DNA of 8,389 nt from Weeksellaceae bacterium (lineage in GTDB: Bacteria > Bacteroidota > Bacteroidia > Flavobacteriales > Weeksellaceae), in the NCBI GenBank assembly GCA_028698395.1, contig JAQVDG010000074.1, positions 1 to 8,389 of the forward strand, in the 5' to 3' direction. Shown here piece after piece: positions 1-5,793 of this stretch. The position numbers and the translations under genes were made by a program. The notes beneath the pieces were generated by a model. That model saw only the letters and a list, made by a program, of their open reading frames with translations, was not told the origin of the DNA and did not search any database. Each line of letters starts with the position of its first letter. Position 1 is the first letter of the stretch.

Positions 1-481
1 CAATTATAGTTTTTGTACTATCGCTGAATTCTGCTTTTCTGACTTCATAACCCAGGATTTCTTTTGTTTCTTTTGATATTTTCCAACCGTATTCAGTAAG
101 TTCGTCTTTTACCAAAAAATTCTTCCTTGCTACTACCTTAGTTTGTAAATAAAAATTTTCTTTAAGGTTTTTATACAATGGATTGGCTCCGTGACTACTT
201 CGCGTTCCCGTCGCTCCATTTCCCCACTGGCTGTTGTCAATTTTCTCATCTTCACTGTAAACCGATTCACCCGAAGATAGCCGAAGCGTGAAATACCTGG
301 GAGTTGTTAATGTTTCTTGAATTTGTTTCTGTATTTCGGGAGTAAGGGACATTTCGCTTCGGTTTTTCATAAATTCCTCAAAATCTATGTCCCATTGGTA
401 CTCATATTTTACGACTAAATTTTCTTGAGCCAAAATAAAAGAGGAAAAAGAGAGTAGTAAGAGAAAAATTGTTTTTTTCAT
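1..481 (-). CDS. GLPGLI family secreted protein, C-terminus cut by window edge
   Basis: The reading frame is open from an ATG at 481 to the left window edge, giving 160 codons with no stop. It begins with a classic signal peptide: two lysines, a leucine-rich core and a likely cleavage after ILAQ at residues 16-19. Residues 101-152 fit the GLPGLI family pattern, with an NPLYKNLKEN segment followed by YGWKISKETKEILGYEVRKA at 131-150, the conserved W...E-T-K-x-I-x-G-Y...KA block. The GLPGLI motif that names the family would lie further downstream and is not in the window. The family is common in Bacteroidota, exported, and of unknown function; it often sits near TonB-dependent receptors or peptidases. 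The start lies 33 bases beyond the GH92 stop on the same strand, so read-through from GH92 is possible, but a good promoter match overlaps the GH92 end. The family call is fairly secure; the role is unknown. Confidence 0.85.
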   Translation of the reverse strand, partial: MKKTIFLLLLSFSSFILAQENLVVKYEYQWDIDFEEFMKNRSEMSLTPEIQKQIQETLTTPRYFTLRLSSGESVYSEDEKIDNSQWGNGATGTRSSHGANPLYKNLKENFYLQTKVVARKNFLVKDELTEYGWKISKETKEILGYEVRKAEFSDSTKTII

Positions 482-500
482 GGCAATGAATTTAGATTAT

Positions 501-528
501 CAAATGTATAAAATTTATTTAATCTCAA
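501..528 (-). promoter_or_regulatory. Bacteroidota-type promoter for the GLPGLI gene
   Basis: On the minus strand, TTG at 528-526 is followed after 17 bases by TACATTTG at 508-501. The second box is a full match to the Bacteroidota -7 consensus TAnnTTTG, and the spacing fits the known TTG-N17-23-TAnnTTTG layout. It ends 19 bases before the GLPGLI start codon. The TTG box falls inside the last codons of the GH92 gene, so the GLPGLI gene may be transcribed independently of the mannosidase. Short motifs like this occur by chance in AT-rich DNA. Confidence 0.5.
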
Positions 529-3310
529 TTTCATCAATAAATATATAAGCCGGTTCGCCTGCTGATACATGAGAAGCCGGAAGTTTTCCGTAATTCACTG
601 CTTTGACTTTTACGAATCGAATGTTGGTAAATTCAGATTTCAAAATGATGTCTTTGGTATGTACTTCCTCATTGTTCGCATCGACTTCTAAATTGGCTGT
701 ACCGAACAATTTGTAGTTTTCTCCATCTCTCGAAACAAATACTTCCACCTTTTTCGGGAACAAAATCCAAGGTCGGGCATCTTGCAAAAATCCAATAGTT
801 ACCGAATTCACAGTAGTCGGTTTTTGCAAATCGACGATGGCTTCAAAATCAGTATCGAAATACCCTTGCCAATCGCCTTTTCGCCAGTTTTCAGTTCCTT
901 TGATTCCGTCCAATAGTGCATCTGCTCCACCTGCTGTATAAAGTACATGAGGTTTAGATAGAATTTCTATGGTATAGTCATTCGGTCTCTTATAGAAATC
1001 TGAACTAACGGTTTTACTCTTTTCATCTTTATTTTGGATGTAAGCAAAAACTTTCATGGTTTCTTTTACCGGAAAAGCTTTTTTGAACAATTGAGGGGTA
1101 GAATTGGCCTCGGTATAATAATAAATTTCATCTTTCGGATTCAATGATTTGATTTCCACCATCATTTGTTCTGTAAACGAGCGATTTTCAAATTCAAAAT
1201 AAGGAACGGTTACGATGGATTTGAACTCTTTCTGAACCAATTTATTCTGATTTTCAAAACCTAATTTTGCCAAATCAGATTGAGCTGTTTTTTTGGTGAT
1301 GATTTGAGAAGTGCCATCTTCATAATTGATTTTAATTTCATCGAAATAAGGCTCAACGGTTTGCCAACCCAATTCTCCCGGTGCTACCGAATAAATGCCC
1401 ATCGATGCCAAAACGAACCAAGCACTCATCTGTCCGCAGTCCTCATTCCCAATTAAGCCGTCAGGTGTGTTGGTGTAAAATTCATCCAAAATTTGATGAA
1501 CTAAAGCTTGAGTTTTTTCAGGTTTGCCAATGTAATTGTACAAAAACGCCACATGATGGCTCGGTTCATTTCCATGGGCATATTGACCAATCAGTCCGGT
1601 AATATCTACCTGATTACGACCTGTGGTTTCCGATGGCAAACTGAACATTTCGTCTAATTTGGCTTCAAAATTTTTCGCACCACCATGATAGGTAATCAAG
1701 CCTTGTACATCGTGAGGCACAAAGAACGAATATTGCCAAGAGTTCCCTTCTGTAAAGTGGTTGTTCACCTCTCGTCCATCGAAATTAGTCAACCAAGCAC
1801 CATTCTTTTTCGGACGCATCAAATGGGTTTCCGGGTCAAATAGATTTTTCCAATATTGTGAACGTTGCATAAAATAGTCATAATCCTCTTTTTTGTTTAA
1901 AATTAAAGCCATTTGCGCAATGCACCAATCGTCATAGGCATATTCCAAAGTTTTGGAAACGCTTTCATGTTCGTCATCAATTGAAATAAATCCGTTTTTC
2001 TTATAAGCTTTCAAACCTAAATGGTCGAGCATCGCACTGTATTTGGCAGCTTCAAATGCTTTTTCATAATCAAAACCTTCAAATCCTTTCACCATGGCAT
2101 CGGCAATCACGGAAACCGAATGATAACCAATCATACAATCGGTTTCGTTGGAAGCCAATTCCCAAACCGGCAAACGACCGCCTTGTTCATATTGAGTAAT
2201 GAAAGTATTGATAAAATCGACGGTTCTTTTCTTCTCAATCAAGGTGTAAAGCGGATGTGCCGCTCTGAAAGTGTCCCAAAGTGAGAAAACGGTATAATAG
2301 TCAAAACCTTGAGATTCATGTACTTTGAAATCTCTTCCCATATATTTCCCATCTAAATCTTGGGCGATATTGGGTTGAATCATAGTGTGATAAAGTGCCG
2401 AATAAAACACAATTAATTTTTCTTTGTCATTTGATTTGACTTCGATTTTAGACAATTGTTTGTCCCAAGCTTTTCCTGCCTCTGATTTTACTTTTGCAAA
2501 ATCCCAATGTGGAATTTCGGTTGAATTTAATTCAGCACCTTCAAATCCGGTAAAGGAAAGTGAGACTTTGACCAATAATTCTTCGCCTGATTTGACTTTT
2601 TTGGAAATAATTACACCAGTATCCATTGTATTGCGATTGGTCTCAAAACTAGCAGAACCACCAAATTTAATTTTTTCAAAAAAAGGTTTAAAACTCATCG
2701 GTTGACTAAACTCAATTCTTGCCCAAATTTGCTGATTGGTCGCCCATGCTTCACTTCTTCTGTAAACTTCAATGGTTTTATCATCAATGATTTTAATTTC
2801 ACCGTTAAGCAGTTCATCCCGATGTTTCAAATCCAAAATGATATTGGCCTCTCCTGCTCGATTGAATGTATATTTATGAAAACCAACTCGAGTTGAAGCA
2901 GTCAGTTCTACATCGATATCATATTTGTCCAAATGCACCGAATAATATCCGGCAGTCGCTTTTTCATTTGCATGGCTGAAATGAGAGCCGTATTCCTTTG
3001 GATTAAAAGAAGTTACGTTCATGGTTGGCATCAACAAGAAATCGCCATAATCCGAAACGCCGGTTCCACTCAAATGGGTATGTGAAAATCCATAGATGAA
3101 ATCATCTGAAAAATGGTAACCACTACAACCGTCCCAACTGCCGTCAATTCGGGTGTCGGGCGATAATTGCACCATACCGAAAGGTAAAGTTGCGCCCGGA
3201 TAAGTATGTCCGTGTCCACCTGTACCGATGAATGGATTCACGAATTGATGGTAATTTTGCCCGAAAATTAGCTGACTTCCTAAAACCAAAAAAACTAAAA
3301 ATTTATTCAT
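515..3310 (-). CDS. Secreted GH92 family alpha-mannosidase with C-terminal F5/8 type C-like domain
   Basis: This is a calcium-dependent exo-alpha-mannosidase family that inverts the anomeric centre and trims alpha-mannose from N-glycans or mannans. A signal peptide occupies residues 1-17 (IFG before Q18). The GH92 N-terminal hallmark lies at 25-39 (NPFIGTGGHGHTYPG), followed by FSLWDTFRAAHP at 342-353 and WELASNETDCMIGYHSV at 383-399. FTEGNSWQY at 519-527 holds Glu521, the expected general acid. HGNEPSHH lies at 579-586 and GNEDCGQMSAW at 621-631, with Asp624 in the conserved catalytic-base region. The GH92 core ends near residue 695. About 235 further residues form a chitobiase C-terminal-like segment (roughly 699-775) and an F5/8 type C-like domain (roughly 785-931), making the protein longer than a bare GH92. 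Linkage preference (alpha-1,2, -1,3, -1,4 or -1,6) cannot be told from these motifs. The ATG at 3310 is chosen because it gives the signal peptide. No type IX sorting domain is visible at the C-terminus. Confidence 0.96.
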   Translation of the reverse strand: MNKFLVFLVLGSQLIFGQNYHQFVNPFIGTGGHGHTYPGATLPFGMVQLSPDTRIDGSWDGCSGYHFSDDFIYGFSHTHLSGTGVSDYGDFLLMPTMNVTSFNPKEYGSHFSHANEKATAGYYSVHLDKYDIDVELTASTRVGFHKYTFNRAGEANIILDLKHRDELLNGEIKIIDDKTIEVYRRSEAWATNQQIWARIEFSQPMSFKPFFEKIKFGGSASFETNRNTMDTGVIISKKVKSGEELLVKVSLSFTGFEGAELNSTEIPHWDFAKVKSEAGKAWDKQLSKIEVKSNDKEKLIVFYSALYHTMIQPNIAQDLDGKYMGRDFKVHESQGFDYYTVFSLWDTFRAAHPLYTLIEKKRTVDFINTFITQYEQGGRLPVWELASNETDCMIGYHSVSVIADAMVKGFEGFDYEKAFEAAKYSAMLDHLGLKAYKKNGFISIDDEHESVSKTLEYAYDDWCIAQMALILNKKEDYDYFMQRSQYWKNLFDPETHLMRPKKNGAWLTNFDGREVNNHFTEGNSWQYSFFVPHDVQGLITYHGGAKNFEAKLDEMFSLPSETTGRNQVDITGLIGQYAHGNEPSHHVAFLYNYIGKPEKTQALVHQILDEFYTNTPDGLIGNEDCGQMSAWFVLASMGIYSVAPGELGWQTVEPYFDEIKINYEDGTSQIITKKTAQSDLAKLGFENQNKLVQKEFKSIVTVPYFEFENRSFTEQMMVEIKSLNPKDEIYYYTEANSTPQLFKKAFPVKETMKVFAYIQNKDEKSKTVSSDFYKRPNDYTIEILSKPHVLYTAGGADALLDGIKGTENWRKGDWQGYFDTDFEAIVDLQKPTTVNSVTIGFLQDARPWILFPKKVEVFVSRDGENYKLFGTANLEVDANNEEVHTKDIILKSEFTNIRFVKVKAVNYGKLPASHVSAGEPAYIFIDEIEIK

Positions 3311-3326
3311 TTTGTAAGATATTTTT

Positions 3327-3334
3327 CAAAAGTA
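3327..3334 (-). promoter_or_regulatory. Probable -7 promoter box for the GH92 gene
   Basis: The minus strand reads TACTTTTG, a full match to the Bacteroidota -7 box TAnnTTTG, placed 16 bases before the GH92 start codon. This would give a very short leader. The expected upstream TTG is not intact: 17 bases upstream the minus strand reads ATG. The call rests on one box and its position. Confidence 0.42.
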
Positions 3335-3432
3335 ATAAAATTTGAATAGAGCATTAGGTAATTTTTTCATAGAAAAAACAAAACACACGTATAGTTTTAA
3401 TATCTTATGTCGTATAAATTAAAATCAAGAAA

Positions 3433-3543
3433 ATGGACGCAAAAATTACAATATCATTTGACCGGGAAGTCATAAAAGAAGCAAAAATATTACTGATTTT
3501 TATTTTTCCCGGATTCCGGTTTATAATTGTGAATCATTTATGA
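3433..3543 (+). pseudogene. Relic of a small VapB-like (DUF6364-type) antitoxin gene
   Basis: An ATG-initiated frame of 36 codons starts MDAKITISFDREVIKEAK and ends at TGA 3541-3543. Those first 18 residues strongly resemble the N-terminus of small Bacteroidota antitoxins (DUF6364-type, ribbon-helix-helix-like), which typically read [MN]xxK[LI]T[LI]SFDxxVIxxAKxYA and continue with an SLSRL-containing helix. Here the match stops after EAK. The remaining 18 residues are hydrophobic with no SLSRL helix, and no PIN-domain toxin follows on the plus strand. I infer that the 3' part of the antitoxin and its whole partner were lost by deletion. An interrupted palindrome, CCGGA-T-TCCGG at 3509-3519, lies just past the break. 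The alternative is chance resemblance over 18 codons. The family assignment is from memory of the pattern, not a search. Confidence 0.5.
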
Positions 3544-3559
3544 GAAATTTAGGTAAAAT

Positions 3560-3829
3560 TTAAAAATTACTTGAATTGAAATGTTTGTTTTTTCCTAATT
3601 TAACTTTTTCCCAAAATTCATGTGAGTTTTTAGGTAAAATCAATGAATCAAAAGCAAATGCTAATTGATAAAACCGTATATCTTCTACAGTAAAAACTTC
3701 TTTAAAATCATCTCGTAATTCTGAATTTTGAGAACGAAAACATAGATTATGTTCGGATTCATTTTCTTGAAACAAAAGACCTGTTTTTTCTTCGATTAAT
3801 AGAATGAGTTCGGATTCAGAAAAGTGCAT
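3560..3829 (-). CDS. Hypothetical small protein, 89 residues
   Basis: I do not recognise this protein. It starts with ATG at 3829 and stops at TAA 3562-3560. There is no signal peptide, no membrane segment and no cysteine pair; a single Cys lies near residue 30. The N-terminal two thirds is acidic (repeated S-E-x-E and E-N-E-S-E-H stretches), and the last 25 residues are basic and end in an asparagine/serine-rich tail. The middle, around VEDIRFYQLAFAFDSLIL, could form an amphipathic helix, so a soluble cytoplasmic protein is likely. It is transcribed divergently from lemA across a 115-base spacer and sits 249 bases upstream of the GH92 gene on the same strand, too far for confident operon linkage. 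The absence of any longer competing frame favours a real gene. Confidence 0.55.
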   Translation of the reverse strand: MHFSESELILLIEEKTGLLFQENESEHNLCFRSQNSELRDDFKEVFTVEDIRFYQLAFAFDSLILPKNSHEFWEKVKLGKNKHFNSSNF

Positions 3830-3915
3830 TGTTTTAATTTTAAAATAAAATTACAGCTTTTCAGCCGAATAAAAAGAAGTTGTTCAGATTTTATCTTACA
3901 TTCAAAAAAAATAAT

Positions 3916-3923
3916 CATATTTG
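3916..3923 (+). promoter_or_regulatory. Possible -7 promoter box for lemA
   Basis: CATATTTG differs from TAnnTTTG only in its first base and ends 21 bases before the lemA start codon, a sensible leader length. No TTG is found 17-23 bases upstream; the nearest, at 3880-3882, is 33 bases away. The 115-base spacer (3830-3944) also has to carry the promoter of the divergent small gene, for which I found no clear match. Confidence 0.3.
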
Positions 3924-3944
3924 TCTTAACTTAAAATAAAAGCT

Positions 3945-4502
3945 ATGACATCATTAATTGTATTGGGTGTAATTTTGGCATTGGCCGCTCTGTTGATTGG
4001 TATTTTCAACAAATTCGCTCATAATCGAAATTTAGTAAAAGATGCTTGGAGTAATATTGATGTGGCGTTGAAACGTCGTTATGATTTGATTCCTAATCTC
4101 GTAAACACCGTAAAAGGTTATGCAACTCATGAAAAAGAAGTGTTCCAAAAAATCACAGAAGCTCGTGCAGCTGCCATGAATGCATCAAAATCAGGTGATA
4201 TTAACGGACAAATAAAAGCTGAAAATCAATTACAGCAATCTTTAATGAGCTTATTTGCTGTGGCAGAAGCTTACCCGGATTTGAAAGCCAACACCAATTT
4301 TATTGAATTACAAAATACTTTAAATGAGGTCGAAGAAAATTTGGAAAGAAGCCGTCGTTATTACAATAGTGCTGTTCGTGAAAATAATACCTACGGAGAA
4401 AGCTTTCCGGCTACAATTTTTGCTGGTATGTTGAAGTACCAAAAATTTGATTATTTTGAAATTACAGAATCAGAAAGACAAAATGTAAAAGTTGAATTTT
4501 AA
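3945..4502 (+). CDS. lemA: LemA family membrane-anchored protein
   Basis: LemA proteins are about 185-200 residues with one N-terminal transmembrane helix and a long helical domain outside the membrane; their biochemical role is still unclear. Here the membrane helix covers residues 3-21, with a very short N-terminal tail. The family core follows: LVKDAWSNIDVALKRRYDLI at 30-49, continuing PNLVNTVKGYATHEKEVF to 67, then ITEARAAAMNA at 70-80, NFIELQNTLNEVEENLERSR at 118-137, RRYYNSAVRENNTY at 137-150, and SFPATIFAGMLKYQKFDYF at 153-171. The C-terminal VKVEF is the usual family ending. The 185-residue length is typical and the gene looks intact. In many Bacteroidota lemA is followed by genes for a DUF2207 or TPM-domain membrane protein; here only a short signal-peptide-like relic follows, and the next gene is an unrelated lipoprotein. 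It stands divergent from the 89-residue hypothetical gene. Confidence 0.95.
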   Translation: MTSLIVLGVILALAALLIGIFNKFAHNRNLVKDAWSNIDVALKRRYDLIPNLVNTVKGYATHEKEVFQKITEARAAAMNASKSGDINGQIKAENQLQQSLMSLFAVAEAYPDLKANTNFIELQNTLNEVEENLERSRRYYNSAVRENNTYGESFPATIFAGMLKYQKFDYFEITESERQNVKVEF

Positions 4503-4571
4503 GTTAAAATCACTGTTTTACTTATTTTTTCAGGACTTTTTGGATTTCAGTTTTTAGTAATAAAGAATTAA
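4503..4571 (+). pseudogene. In-frame signal-peptide-like relic directly after lemA
   Basis: Immediately after the lemA stop codon the same frame stays open for 22 codons and reads VKITVLLIFSGLFGFQFLVI then KN before TAA. This looks like an export signal: a lysine, a hydrophobic core, then small residues. The first codon is GTT, one or two changes away from a start codon, and would sit directly after the lemA stop, the usual tight spacing for a translationally coupled partner. No further coding sequence follows. I infer the remains of a deleted downstream gene, perhaps the DUF2207/TPM-type partner often found after lemA. The alternative is chance hydrophobic coding in AT-rich DNA. Confidence 0.3.
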
Positions 4572-4595
4572 AATAATAGCAGAAATTATACGATT

Positions 4596-5765
4596 ATGAA
4601 GAAAATAATCTCATTTACTAGTATAATTTTAATTCTATTTTCTTGTAGTAGATACCACAAAAACGAAACGGATTTATTGAAGTCAATAAAAGAAAACAGC
4701 CAAAGTCCGGAGCATTATGTCATTGAGAAATTTAAAAATCACCAGGTTATTTTTATCGGTGAAAATCATTACATAAAAGAACAAGTGGAATTGATTAAAA
4801 ATCTCATTCCTGAATTATATGAAAATGGGATTTATAATTTGGGTACAGAATTTATTCGCTATTCTGATACTGAAAAAATGAATAAACTCCTGACTGACAG
4901 TATTTATAACGAAGAACTTGTGAGAGACATTTCATTTAATTCTCTTTGGCATTGGGGGTATCAAGAATATTTAGATATTTACAAAACCGTTTGGGAACTC
5001 AATCAAAAATTACCTAAAAATGCACCAAAATTCAGAATATTCGGAATTGAAGAAGATATAGATTTCAGTTATGTACAATCGGAAGAAGATTTTGATAATC
5101 CTGAGGTAATGAGAAAAGTATTTAAATCAAGTTATGATTTTGAGGAAAGTGAAGGTTTTTCAGCTTTTGTCATTCAAAAAGAAATTCTGGATAAGAATGA
5201 AAAAGCGTTGATTTATTCCGGTATTCATCACGCTTTTACAGAATATTATCAACCGAGGTATGATATTGAAAAAAAGATTTTTGGAGGAAGTTATGAAAAA
5301 GAAAGAATGGGAAATTTGATTAAAAATAAATTAGGTGATAAAACGATGACTATTTTTATTCATGGTCCTTGGTACGATAAAAATGGTTATAAGATGCAAA
5401 TATTGCCGATAGATGGAGTTTTGGATTCCCTATTTTCATTACCGGAATATCAAGAATATTACCCTTTTGGTATGGATACCAGAGGAACTTCGTTGGGTGA
5501 TTTAAAAGGAAAAACCTCTGTTTATCAATATGGTTATCCAAATTTTACACTTAAAGATTTTTGTGATGGTTATATCTTTTTAAAACCAATAAATGACTAT
5601 ACAACAGTAACTCCAATTGCTGATTTTGTAAAGCCTGAGAATGTGGAATACATTAAACAACAGGAATTTAACTATAGAAATACAGATTTAACCGCACAAG
5701 ATTTTAATGATACAATTAAAGCCCAATTGAAAGTTTACCAGAAAGAAATAAAGATGATGAAATAA
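4596..5765 (+). CDS. Lipoprotein of the EreA/ChaN/TraB-like superfamily
   Basis: A lipoprotein signal covers residues 1-17 (MKK, hydrophobic core, LFSC with Cys17 as the lipid-modified residue), placing the protein in the cell envelope. The acidic surface-export signal usual for Bacteroidota surface lipoproteins is not seen right after Cys17, so a periplasm-facing location is more likely. Residues 51-86 (VIFIGENHYIKEQVELIKNL onward to NLGTEF) carry the superfamily signature: a hydrophobic strand, G-E-x-H (GENH, 55-58), a helix, then a strand ending in Glu (Glu85). A later strand, ALIYSGIHHAF at 204-214, supplies the second histidine site (His211/His212), and IFIHGPW at 253-259 another. These resemble EreA (erythromycin esterase), ChaN (haem-binding lipoprotein) and TraB/TIKI (putative metalloprotease) proteins, which share a fold but not a reaction, so no substrate can be assigned. 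The stop is 28 bases before the GH20 start, suggesting co-transcription. The gene is markedly AT-rich compared with GH20. Confidence 0.72.
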   Translation: MKKIISFTSIILILFSCSRYHKNETDLLKSIKENSQSPEHYVIEKFKNHQVIFIGENHYIKEQVELIKNLIPELYENGIYNLGTEFIRYSDTEKMNKLLTDSIYNEELVRDISFNSLWHWGYQEYLDIYKTVWELNQKLPKNAPKFRIFGIEEDIDFSYVQSEEDFDNPEVMRKVFKSSYDFEESEGFSAFVIQKEILDKNEKALIYSGIHHAFTEYYQPRYDIEKKIFGGSYEKERMGNLIKNKLGDKTMTIFIHGPWYDKNGYKMQILPIDGVLDSLFSLPEYQEYYPFGMDTRGTSLGDLKGKTSVYQYGYPNFTLKDFCDGYIFLKPINDYTTVTPIADFVKPENVEYIKQQEFNYRNTDLTAQDFNDTIKAQLKVYQKEIKMMK

Positions 5766-5793
5766 TATATTTCACTAAAATTCATGAAATAAA

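Noticed and set aside
3388..3416. Two CGTATA copies 23 bases apart upstream of the antitoxin relic, as a possible autoregulatory operator
   Set aside because: A six-base direct repeat in AT-rich DNA is expected by chance, and there is no matching palindrome to support an operator.
5781..5788. Palindrome TTCATGAA just upstream of the GH20 start
   Set aside because: An eight-base palindrome alone is not significant in this composition, and no second copy is seen nearby.
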